Made by a program: the position numbers and the translations under genes. Of a stretch of DNA of 64,000 bases, positions 10,426 through 22,100 are shown in pieces. Origin of the DNA: Rhizophagus clarus (Eukaryota; Glomeromycota; Glomeromycetes; Glomerales; Glomeraceae); the NCBI GenBank assembly GCA_015698045.1, contig BLAL01000016.1:879501-943500 (forward strand), in the 5' to 3' direction. Under the pieces are notes generated by a model. It saw nothing but the letters and a program-made list of their open reading frames with translations, was not told where the DNA came from and made no database searches. The first letter of the stretch is position 1, and every line of letters starts with the position of its first letter.

Positions 10426-12600
10426 CCTTCGAAATCTTCGTCCAAAAGCCGTAAACCTACAAGAAACAAAATAAATGAAATGTTAGCAAATGTTTTATTA
10501 AGAAATTTTAAAAAAAATAATAAAAGGAACTTTGTAGAGCACCTTCGAAGTTTTGTAACATTCCAGAAAGCCCCAGACCTATAAAAATAAGCATTAATAA
10601 AATGTCTCGTTAAAAAGAAAATTAAACAAATTTCGAAGTTCTACCTTCAAAATTTTTTTTAGGAATCCAACCGCAGACCTATAAAAGAAAGAATAAGAAA
10701 ATAAAGAACGTTAGTAAATGTTCATTGAATAAAAAAATCCAAAAATTAAAGGTACCTTCGAGAGATGTACAGTATTTTGACGTCCAGAATCTAAAAAGAA
10801 AGAAAAAATCAAACATTAGTAACGTTCATTATAATAGAAGTAAAAAGAAATTTGAAAGTGATGAATTATCTTTGAATGAAGTCTGGGCTTCGTTTGGACC
10901 TAAAAAAATAAAAAACATCGAACGTTAGTAATGTTCGTTAAACAAAAAAATTAAATTTTTTTTTGAAGGTCATACCTTCAAAATAGTCTTTGAAAATGGT
11001 TACTATATCTAAAAAAGAAAAAATGGACGTTAATAAACATTCATTAACATTCGTTAAATAAAAACAAAAAAAATAAATTGAAGGCCTTACCTTCGAATAG
11101 AGTCCAGTCTTCAAAATAGAACGTCTGGATTTAAAAAAATAAAAAAATGAACGTTAGTAACGTTCATTAAAATAAAATAAAAAAAAAGTAAAAATTTTCA
11201 AAGATATTATACCTTCGAAATATCATAGTCCGTCTCTAAAGGAGTTCCAAACTTAACAAATAAAAAAAAACAAACATTAGTAACATTCATTTAAAAAAAC
11301 AAAAAAAAATAATAATTTTTGAAGATATTATACCTTTGAAATATCATAGTCCGCCCTTAAAGAAGTTCTGGTCCTAAAAAAGAAAGAAAATGAACATTAG
11401 TTAACGTTTTTTGAAATAATAAAAAAAAGATATTTTGAAGTTTCTTTATCTTCGAAATAACACAGTCTGCTTCGAATTAGAGTTCCGAACCTAAAAAATA
11501 AAACAAAACATTAGTAATGTTTCGTAAAATAAAAATATAAAAAAAAAATTTATTTCAAAGTTTTTTTACCTTCGAAATAACTCGGTCCACTTCTTCTAGA
11601 TCTAAAAAAAAGAAAATGAACATTAGTTAACGTTCGTTGAAATAAAAGTAAAAAAAAAATTATTTTTTTTTTTTACTTACAGTAGTCCGCCTATAAAGAA
11701 CTTCTGGACCTAAAAAATAAAAAAAATAAATATTAGTAATGTTCGTTTAAATAAAACAAAAAAAATAATAATTTTTGAAGATATTTTACCTTCAAAATAT
11801 CATATAGTCCGTCTCTAAAGGAGTTTCAGACTTAAAAAAAGAAAGAAAATGAACGTTAGTTAATGTTCGTTGAAATTAAAGTAAAAAAAATTGTTTTTTT
11901 TGCTTAATAGTCTGCCTCGAAATGGAGTTTCAGACCTAAAAAAAGGAATAAAAGCGAAACATTACTAACATTTCGCTAAAATACAAAAAAAAATGATTTT
12001 TTTTTTACTTAAAGTGGTCTACCTCGAATGGAGTTCTGGACCTAAAAAAAAGAAGAAAAGCAAAACATTACTAACGTTTCGCTAAAATACAAAAAAAATG
12101 AATTTTTTTTTTACTCTTAAAGTAGTCTGCCTCGAAATGGAGTTCCAGGACCTAAAAAAAAAGAAAAAAAAATGAAAATTACTAATATTTCGCTAAAATA
12201 CAAAAAAAACATTTTTTTTTTTACTTGAAGTGGGTCTGCCTCGAAATGGAGTTCTGGGACCTAAAAAAAAAGGAAAAAAGCGAAACGTTACTAACATTTC
12301 ACTAAAATACAAAAAAAAATGAATTTTTTTTTACTCTTAAAGTAGTCCGCCTCGAAATGGAGTTCCAGACCTAAAAAAAAGGAAGAAATGCAAAATGATG
12401 CTAACGTTTCGCTAAAATATAAAAAAAAATCATTTTTTTTTACTTAGTGGTCCGCCTCGAAATAGAGTTCTGGACCTAAAAAAATGAAGAAATGCGAAAT
12501 GTTACTAACATTTCGCTAAAATACAAAAAAAAATCATTTTTTTTTTACTTAGTGATCTGCCTCGAAATGGAGTTCCAGACCTAAAAAAAAGAAAAAGAAA
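10426..12600 (-). repeat. tandem array of about 20 exon-like modules (family 1)
   Basis: Read on the minus strand, each unit of about 102-122 bp has a T-rich tract ending in TAG or AAG, a core of about 30-45 nt, and GTA at the 3' side. A typical core starts GTCTGGAACTCCATTTCGAG. Cores on the plus strand start at about 10426, 10541, 10643, 10752, 10972, 11088, 11210, 11331, 11448, 11568, 11675, 11788, 11903, 12007, 12112, 12222, 12332, 12441 and 12547. Right-hand units are similar to each other; left-hand units are diverged but keep the CTTCGAAG|GTA edge. Spacers carry palindromes around AACGTTAGTAACGTT. Core lengths are not consistently multiples of three, so coding is doubtful. Confidence 0.75.
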
Positions 12601-12794
12601 TTGAACGTTAGTTAATGTTTGTTAAATTAAATCAATAAAAAAATCTGGAGCTGTACTTCGGCTTCTGGATCCCAAAAAAAATTAAAAATAACAAAAAAAA
12701 AGTCTGGAGCTGTACTTTGGCTTCCAGACCTAAAAAAATATAAAAATTGAACGTTTATAACGTTTGTTAAATAAATTAATATACTTGAAGGCTT

Positions 12795-12960
12795 TAACTT
12801 TTGAAATGGAGAGTCCAGAGCCGTTCTTCAGTGTCAAGGACCTCTAACCTTTGAAATGAAGAGTCCAGAACTGTTCTTCAGCGTCAAGGATCTCTATCCT
12901 TTGAAGTGGAGAGTCCAGGGCTGTTCTTTAACATCCAGGACCTCTAACCTTCAAAATAGA
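12795..12960. repeat. 50-51-bp tandem repeat, three copies plus a partial
   Basis: Units beginning CTTTTGAAATGGAGAGTCCA at 12795, 12846 and 12895, and a diverged one at 12946. They include GTTCTTCAGTGTCAAGGACC. They resemble the cores of the neighbouring array but are directly joined, without AT-rich spacers. Confidence 0.7.
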
Positions 12961-13766
12961 ATCTGGAAAGGGCTTTGGGCTCGTTCAAAACTTAGAAAAG
13001 AAGCTACAAAAAAAAAATTTTTTAAAATAACTTTGCAAGACAGATCTTGCTATTTTTGTCTGTAAAACTTCGAAATTTAAAAACTTCCTAATTTCTCATT
13101 CATCCCGCACTTTAAAACTATAAGTAAAAAATTTTTGTTTGAATCTGGAACTTGTACCTTTGGCATTCTGTTAAACATTGGAAAACTTGTCTTAAAGACT
13201 TCGAACCTTATAAAGAAACAGTATTTTTTATCTTTTTTTTTTAAAAATAAATTATTCTTAAAGTCCGATTATCTGACAAGCTTCGAAGCTTAAAAAAGTA
13301 TCCATTAAAAATTTATTTTTTTTTTCTTTGGTATCTTTAAACAAATTAATTTTTTTAAGGCGTTAAAAAATTATTTCTTTAAAAGTGTTAAAAAATTATT
13401 TCTTTAAAAGAATTATTTCTTTAAAAGTGTTATAAAATTATTTTTTTAAAGTGATAGAAAAAAATTGTTTCTTTAAAAAAGTTTAAAAAATTAGTGATGT
13501 AAAGTTTATCAAAATAAATATGCAAAGTTTATCAAATTAAAGAAGAAAATTGTGAAAATCTTTAAAGATTTTTGTACAAAGTATTTTTAAAAATCTGCAA
13601 TTTCGGAGATTATCACAAATTTTTCATAAAAAAATCTTTGAAAAAATAAAAAAAATAATTTCTGCAGTATTGTGCAGATTCTTAACAAAATTGCATTAAA
13701 AAAATGTGGCAATCTGCTAAAATCACAGATCACCGCAGATCTGAACTGATATAACTTTCCCGATGA

Positions 13767-15922
13767 TATATATTAATACAATAATTACTAAATATACTAT
13801 TTAAATAAAATTAATTAATAAACTGTTAAAATAATATTTTTTTTAATAATTTGGAATATTTAATATTTATCTATTATTTAATTTATAATAAAACATATAA
13901 TTAATTTTTTGTAAAATGCTAAATTTATTAAAAAATATAAAAACCACAAAAGTAATGCATCCTGTTTTTTGATGAAATGTGATGTACATAAAAAATTAAC
14001 CAATTGATTTACATTAAAATTTTAGCATATTCTGGTAGTTTACATATTAAATAATCTACATTTTAAATTTTATTTTAATTGGCTTTAATTTTGATATCAA
14101 TACATGTGATTAAAAATTAATTTTTAAATGATGCATTATTTTTGTGAGCCACTATATAATTTAAATAAATAAGTAAGTAATATAAAATTATAATAAAAAT
14201 AAAAATAATAATAAATATGAAGTAAAATAAAATAAAATAAAAATTAGAATAAGTAATAAATCAAAAATAGTATTAAGAATAATATTAAAAATAAATATAA
14301 AATAAAGTATAAGACTAATTTTAATCTGGGATGATTTAATTAGGATGATTTAACCTAGTAATTTTTATTTGAAAAAATTTACGTAACATTTCACAAATTA
14401 TTTATTTATTTATCGTAGTATTTCTGGTCTTTTACTCTTTCTTCTACTCTTCCTTCATCTTTAATATTTCAAACTTTGGCTTTTAATACAGTATATTCTT
14501 GGATTTATTTATTGTTTTTTTATTTCTTGTTGATTAATTATTTTTTTTTTTATAGGTTCTTTGATACTTTAATAAATGGTAAGTTTCAGATTTTTCAGAA
14601 TTTCAGAAATCTATTTCCTTTTCTTTTCTTTAGTTGAATTTTATTCTGGAGTTCTTTTTGGGTTTCTTCTTGGTCTTCCGGGTTTCTTTTCAGATTTATA
14701 CTTGTATTTCTTTTTGGACTTTTTGGATTTCTTTTTGATGGGGTTTTCTTACACTTTTTTTTTTCTGTTTTTGATTTATTTTTTACATTTTCTTGGAATT
14801 TACCTAGGTTTTTTTCCTTGTATTTTTTCTTGAGATTCTATTTTCTTGGAATTTTTGTATTTCAGTCAGTTTCTTTTGGGGTTTCTTCCTGGATTATGGT
14901 TGGATTCTCTTTTCTTTTTGGTTGGGTTTATTTTGTTTGGATTTTCTTAATCTTGTTTTTTTATACTTTGTGATATTGTTTGATTCTTTATTTTTGGGCT
15001 TTAGTTTATTTTAATTTTCTTTGGTTTTGGTTTGACTTTATATTTTTATTATTGATTTCATTTCAATTTGGTATTTAATTTCTTTTTCAATTGTTTTATT
15101 TGTATTTGTTTCAATCTATTTTTTTTTCTATCCTGTAATAATTAAATAAAATAAACGATTTTTTAATATACAAATGTATAATTCTTTTCAGCTTTAACTT
15201 ATAAATAAATTTTATTTTGTTTTTTTTTTTTACTTTTACGAAAAATAAAATTAGCCAATAAAAATTAATATAAAATATTATAAAATTTTCATGGGGATGA
15301 TTTAACCTGGGTGATTTAACTGAAAGGGTAAGTTAGCAAAACTCTAAAATTAATTAGTATGAAAGAAATAATTAATCCAATTTTTCATATTAACTGTTAA
15401 TAAATTAATTTAATGTTAAAGAATATTTATTGATTTATATTTTTTATATTTTTTTTTGTACTACAGTACTGTATTGTATAGTTATATTATAACTTATTTT
15501 TCATATTAAAATTTGATAATTTTTACATATAGAAGTATTTTATTTGATAAAGCTTCTGAAAGAAAAAATTGAGAATGGTAAAAGGTACACATATTATTAT
15601 CTACTATTTTGTTCAAGTACTATATGGACTAGTTGTATTTCTTTATAAACCATAACAATATTATCATTATTATGAATTCAACATACAAATAATCTCTCTT
15701 TTGGATGAGTCTATAGTGAGTGTTAAAACAGATTTTGCTCTGATTACATTATATCATTGATTACTGCAACTCAATCAATTTAAATAGGAAAAATTTTTAA
15801 TTTTTTAAACATGCATTACATTGATAATGAACTTTATTAATAATAATTATAAAAAAAAAAATTTAAAATAATGTCTGCTTATAGTTAAACTAAGAATGAT
15901 AGGCCCAATATAATGACATAAC
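13767..15922. other. intergenic DNA with a long T-rich tract
   Basis: AT-rich DNA to about 14400. From about 14560 to 15130 the plus strand is a T-rich tract with loosely repeated TTTCTTTTTGGATTT-like units; it follows an exon-like piece at 14556-14578 (TTTTTATAG|GTTCTTTGATA...AATG|GTAAG). A short motif GGGATGATTTAA flanks the tract on both sides (about 14329 and 15295), in the same orientation. The remainder to 15922 is the 3' flank of the dipeptidase gene. No gene is supported. Confidence 0.45.
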
Positions 15923-18091
15923 TTAAGTAGATTTAGCAGCAGCCACTTCATGTAAATAAGTACCAAGCAGTTTAGTTCCTTGAATATAATTAAATCGATC
16001 AAGTTTTTCATTTGTTGAATGAGCGCCCTATGAAATTACAAAGAGTTAATATAAAATTAATTAATAACTGCGGAAATAAACGATTTCTTACGTCGTCGCC
16101 TCTACCCATTGGAAGCAAAAGAACATTCTTATTTAGCGCGTCTTGGAAAGTGAGAGTAACAGGAATGGAACCTCCTTCACGTGTCATATCAGGTTTGCAA
16201 TTAAAGACTTTTTCAACTGCTTCAGCTGCAGCGACTATGGAAGATAGTTCATCATATTAGTAATACTTTTTTTTTTTTTTAAAAAAAAAAAAATCTTATA
16301 CAAACCAAAATTCCAGTGATTTGGACTTGAAACCCACGATTTGGCACCATGTAAACATTCTACATTAAGTTTATTCTTACTACCCAGTTTAGCAAATTCT
16401 TCTTTTAAGAATTTTTCAACACAAGATGTAATTTTATCAGGATCCATGTTTGGAACAGATCGAATTGAGAATTTGCCCGAAACTTTACAAGGTAACACAG
16501 TTTTAGCTCCGGGTGCAGAAAATGCTCCTTCAATACCGTGTATAGAGAGTGACGGATAGCGCCAACTTAATTTAAAATAAAATTGGTTAATTAATTATAA
16601 TCATTTTCGTTTTTTATCAACAGTAATTACCGGGCTTGTAAGGTTTGAATTTCGTTATCGAATAAATTAGTTTGAGATTCGATAGCAGACTGAAGTTCGT
16701 GCAATTTGAAATCGATCGACTTATAAGTTTCCTTTTCCTCATCTGAATATTAAAAGAGTTATTATTTTAATAAATAAGATAAAGAATAATAAATTCTTAC
16801 TAGTTAATTCCGCTACGTCGTCATTGATTCCAGGAATCAATATTTTTCCATCAGGAGTAACTAGTTTACTGAATAAAATAATCAGATCCGTCATAGGTTC
16901 ATAAACAGTTCCACCAAAAACTCCAGAATGAAGATCTCGCCCTGGACCAGAAACTGTGACTTTAAAATAAGAAATACCCTTAAAAAAGAATATATGAATG
17001 ATAAATGAGATATCATTTTCACTATTACAACTATCAGCATCAGTTATATTAACTACATACGCGTAAACCGTAAGTCAAACAAGGTTTCGTGACACCCAAC
17101 CAATAATTATCCGAGATGCAGACTGCATCTACGTCTTTAAAATATCTATTGGCCTCTCGTAAAATTAAATCATCTAATCCCTCGGATCCACTTTCCTCCA
17201 TTCCTTAAATTAATCCAAATTATTTTAAAAAGTTTTACAACATATTTAACGGATGTTAATTAATTTTGACTACCTTCAAAACAGATTTTTAAGTTTACTG
17301 GAAATTCAATTCCAGCTTTTTGATGCGCTTCAATTGCATTAAGCCAACCAATAATTGGACCTTTGTCATCTGAGGATCCACGACCTACCAAACGACCAAT
17401 AGAATCTTCAGTTAACTTCCAAGGTTCTGAGCTCCAGCCATCTTCAATCAAAGCCTTTAACGGATATCAATTATTACAAATTTATTTTGGTAACTTGTGT
17501 TAAAAAAAAAATTCTTACCGGCTGAACATCATAGTGTCCATAGACCAAGATGGTTTTTTTATTAGGATCGTTGCCATAAGTACCCAACAAGATAGGTGGC
17601 AATTTCAAAGTTTTACCGTCTAACATTTGGGTACCTACATCAGCAGCTTCATAGCTATACGTAAAACGAAAAAATATTGGTATCAAATATTATAGAGACA
17701 AAATAAAATCATAAAATTTTCATACCTAATATTAAGTTGCTTGAATAGCTCGATGAGCCAATTGCCCATCCGGAAAACATCTTCACGATGATCTGCATCA
17801 GCACTCACACTAAGTTGATAGAATTGATATATAATCGTTCATTCATTCAAGAAATTATTTTTGCATATAGACATTAAACATCAACCAAATTTTATTTAAA
17901 AATAAGAGTTAAAAGTAAGATACAAAAGTCTTCTCGCACTCAAATATTACAACACAATTCTATGTGGTATTTCAATGTACATTTTCATTGTACCTCGGAA
18001 TAGCTACTGCTTCTCTTAACCTAGCAACGTAATGATCCTGGTTTTGGTCAACGTAACTGAAAAAACGGTTCAATGTTTCCGTGTTTGCCAT
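15923..18091 (-). CDS. cytosolic M20-family metallodipeptidase (Dug1/CNDP2-like), ten exons, 479 aa
   Basis: It hydrolyses dipeptides such as Cys-Gly in the cytosol with a di-metal centre, and would act in glutathione degradation. Exons (minus): 18091-17994, 17809-17726, 17654-17519, 17454-17274, 17203-17061, 16978-16801, 16742-16631, 16565-16306, 16234-16092, 16027-15923; all GT-AG, in phase, 480 codons with stop. All metal and catalytic residues are visible: YGHYDVQP (H101, D103), [10 protein letters not shown] (bridging Asp about 135), MEESGSEG (E169/E170), CISDNYW (D198) and GAHSTNEK (H448). These positions lie within three residues of those in the animal enzyme. Length matches the family (about 475-481 aa). 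The start ATG at 18091 opens [18 protein letters not shown], a normal N-terminus for this family. Confidence 0.95.
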
Positions 18092-18413
18092 TTTGCACCA
18101 GAAAAAAAAATTTTAATTTAAGTGAACCCAAAGGAAGCAACACATATATATCAAAAAAAAAAAAATCGACCATTTACTGTCTAAAATGGTTAGATTTACA
18201 TTTCCCGAGTAACGTTACGCAAAACATATTTCTATTCCTATTTCTTTTTATCTCTAATGAAAGTCCAGGAATTGTTTTTATATTTAAAATTATAACTCAA
18301 ATTAAAGACTATTTTACACAATAAATTATTAATATGTAATGTTTGAAAATAAAGAATTAAACATAAGATTATAAGATTATTAATGACTATAAATAAGTAA
18401 ATAATAAAATTTG

Positions 18414-19197
18414 CTATGTTTCCATGGGAATGATACCATTGTTTGAAGATGATGAATTATCGTAGTCATTATTATTACCGATTTTGTCCTCATCATCATC
18501 ACCGTCATTCAAGGCAGCCTCATTACCATTTTCTTCATCATCATCCACATCTTCCTCTACTAATTTATGTCCCAATCGAAGTGCTTCCTTCATATTGTAA
18601 TGTTTTGCTCTGAGTTCAGCAAATTTTTTACGTTTAAGTTTAGCTAACAAAAGCAAATAAAATCATTAAGAAAATTGAGAATATTTAATTTTAAATAAAC
18701 GAAAACGGCTTACTCTCTTCGTCCTCTTCAGAATTTTCAGAATCCCAGTCATCCTTGATTGAGTCAGGAAAATGAGCCGACGACGGAGAAACCGAGCCTA
18801 CAGGGGAAATATTACTAGAACCTTGGTTATAATTACTAGAATTCAAAGCAATACCAGGGATCTCTACAGAATCAAGTTATCAAATTATGAATGATTTAGA
18901 AAAAAATTACAATTATTTATTAATAACTTACTTTCAAGATCAGTCATAATCTCATCCGTATCTTGGTTGTAATGAATGTAAGGCGTTTTAGGCTCTGTAA
19001 CTTTCATTGTAGAATTCTTCTGCGCTTCTGTTAATTGAAGATTGTCTTCATCCCATTTTAATCTGTATTGAAACAACCGTTATAATTTATGATACTTTGA
19101 CTACTGTAATTTAGTCAAATAGTGCTTACTTTGGTGTTTTCGTTTGAAAATTTATAGATGGCTTCTTAAGAATACCTTTAGGTTTATCGGTGGACAT
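18414..19197 (-). CDS. protein phosphatase inhibitor 2 (IPP-2/Glc8-like), four exons, 192 aa
   Basis: It binds and regulates protein phosphatase 1. Exons (minus): 19197-19130, 19062-18932, 18863-18714, 18643-18414; phases fit and total 193 codons with stop. The N-terminus has the KGILKKPS motif of inhibitor-2 proteins. The second exon has [15 protein letters not shown] followed by [10 protein letters not shown], matching the family's EPKTPY phospho-site region. The last exon has [19 protein letters not shown], corresponding to the C-terminal PP1-contact helix (RKxHYNE type), then an acidic asparagine-rich tail. It is 320 bp upstream of the dipeptidase on the same strand. Confidence 0.9.
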
Positions 19198-22100
19198 TTT
19201 TTTGCAATTGATCAAAGATCTTGAATAGGGATATTTATTACACACACTAAAAATGTGGCTTAGCCGCTAATGACACCAAACCCACATCTGCATAACTAAC
19301 TTACGCATTTAAAGTAAAGCTTTTGCCTTTTATAGTTTATAGCCAATAAAAAAAATGGTCAGTGTCTATACTTGCGTTTATATGTTAAAGTATAAATTTT
19401 TATATAGATAAGGGCAATGACATTTATTACGTAATTTTTTAGGGGGTGGGGGTTAGAAAAAATCTTATGTTACACCTATATATAAAAATGTGACTTTATA
19501 CTATAATTTAATTGGTTATATCAAATTTTACATGGGGGTAGGGGGTATTAAACTGATATTACGTAATATATGTCACTGCCCTAATAATTTAGTTTCATTT
19601 AATAATAAAAATAAATTATACTAATAGGCAATAGTAAGACGGGCCAATTTGACCTGCTTAACAAATACTCTTCCCTCAAAAATTCTAGATTTAGAAACCA
19701 GAAAATACAAAAATTTACTAATTTAATTCCACTCTTTTTCTTTCTTTAAAGATTTCAATTCTATATAAATAAAAAAATTTTTTCTATAAAATATTCCTTT
19801 TGGAAATCTAATTTATAGGCTTTTTTTAATTATCTTTTATATTTTTGCCATATATAATACATAATAAACTTACTTTTTTACAAAATATTTTATTGTTTTA
19901 TTTATTTTTTAATAATATTTACTAGAAATATCCCTAAAATTAAAATTAAATGTTTTTTAATATTTACCAATATTTTCAAATATGAAACTTTTTATAATAA
20001 AAGAAAATAGGTCAAAAAAATTAAATTTGAGATTTTATAATAATTGTATATTTAATAATGGCCTAATTTTTTAAAAAATACAATTTTTTATTAATAATAT
20101 ATTAATAAAAAAGTTATAAATTGTCATTGTACATATAGTTATTAAGGTTGCATAGAGATTCTTTAAATCCACATAAATTTTTCCTGAACCTACATTGTTT
20201 CAGTTCTTAGGATCAAGCTTTAAAAATTGTAATGGGATTGATATATCAAAAATAAATAAAAAGTTTAAAAAAATTTTTTTTAGTTAGTATTTAAGCAATT
20301 CTAGTAGGATCCCAAATAATATACAGTATATATATAGGTTATATTAAAATCCAGATTTTTTATTATAATCAATAAGTAAATTATTTTAAATTCTGCTAAG
20401 CAAAATTTTATTATAATATCAAAAATTTTATATTGCTAAGCAACTTATTTTATGACATATAGTGGCTGCCAAAAAAATACATGAGAACTTGTTTTAAAAA
20501 AATTATTACCAAATAATCATTTTTTAAAATAAAGAGAAGCAAAAAGTATTTATATATAGTATTAAAAAAAGTTTAAAAAAAAGCAAAAAAAGATTCTTCT
20601 CAATCTTAAATATCATATTATATAAAATAGTCAGTACAATGTAGTTTTATACTATAATAAGAAAAGTAATTATTTTGAAAATTATCATATTCAAAAAAAT
20701 AATAACAATTAGAATAAATATAATTTAAATTATTTTATTTTATAAGAAATTATTTTGCATTTTTATTATAAAAATTATTCTTTTTTTTAAGTACTATATA
20801 AAATCAAAATCCTATGCCTAAAATTAAAAGATTTGATTAATAAAAGTTATTATGCTGGTTTATACACTAATCTTAATTTTTTAGGATAATTCTAAATTTT
20901 GCAGACTAATCATAATGACGATCAGTTATTTGATACTATTGTAATATAGTAGTAGTTTTTTGCTAGACTTATAATTTAGTGGATGGTATTATTATAAAAA
21001 AAGACATGTTGAATATTATATTAGAATTTAAGATATAATCCTTCATTTTTTGTATAAAAAATAAAATGTTTCTTGTGAAAAAAATAACTTTTCTGTCTTA
21101 TTTTATTAAAATGATTTATAAAAGAAATGAAAATAAATTATAAGAGCGAAAAGATAAATCCTTTTTAAAAAGAAAAAAGGTGAGTAAACACTTGAATCAC
21201 CTAAAATGATTACTTAGTTTGCCTGTAGTTTTTCAGATCTTTTTAAATAGATAATTTTTTATAATTTTTCTTTTTTATATATTGTTTTTATTTTTATTTA
21301 TTTTGAAGAATTTTTTTATAAAGGTTTTGTTATGAATTATTGTATTTAGTTGTATATTTGATTTCTAATTCAAAAAATAATTTAGATTGATAAAACAATT
21401 GAAAATAAAAATAAAGGTATAAATTTCAATAAATTACTTAATTTTATTTTTAATTTACTATTACTAATGTTGATTTTAGAAATTTCATATCTAAAATAAT
21501 AAAAATCACTTGCTATTGATTTATATCAATAAAAATTAAAGTAAATAATAGACGTAGAAAAAAAATTAGATAATAAAATTAATAGATGGCAAAAAAATAA
21601 ATTTAAATTTCTTTTAACTAATTTTTATTTGATTTTATTTAAGCAAATAAATAAAGCATCATATTTTTAATATTTTTATTTTTTTATTACTAATTTGGTA
21701 CTTATTTGCAATTATTTTTTTTAAAAATAGCTCCTAGAGTATACAATATAAATGTTAGTACCAATTTGTATCCTAAAAAAATAGTTAATGTCTTGTGCTT
21801 TAGGATGAACATTATCAATTATTATAAAATTTGAAAATTAAATTGATAAAATATATTATATATAATATGATATTTATTATAATAGAATTATTTTATATAT
21901 GTGAAATCTTATAAAAAAAAAAAATAAAAATAATAATTAATAAAAAAATAAATTTAATGATTATTTCTTAAATGAGAGTGATATTGTCTATGATGTCTAT
22001 AATAATCTTTTGAATAAAAACAAAAATGTAAATGTAATTGTTATCTAATATGATGATCTTGTGAATAAGATCAAGATTGAGAATATAATTATTTATGATG

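Larger units (their letters stand above)
9871..13766. mobile_element. 3.9-kb non-autonomous element with TATCATC TIRs, carrying an exon-like array
   Basis: The left end reads TA-TCATCAGGAAAAATTTTGG and the reversed right end TA-TCATCGGGAAAGTTATATC; similarity continues to CAGATCTGCG about 30 bp in. A TA flanks each terminus (9869-9870, 13767-13768), consistent with a TA target duplication. No transposase is seen. Next to both ends are CTGCGAAATTTTTCAAAAA / CTGCAGATCTGCG-type subterminal repeats. The interior is mostly the tandem array at 10426-12590. Confidence 0.55.

Noticed and set aside
10725..10928. Lysine-rich frame on the plus strand in array 1
   Set aside because: Runs across array modules and A-rich spacers; the module polarity is on the minus strand.
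14576..14833. 85-residue hydrophobic frame resembling a membrane protein
   Set aside because: Composition-driven frame in a T-rich tract; no conserved motif.
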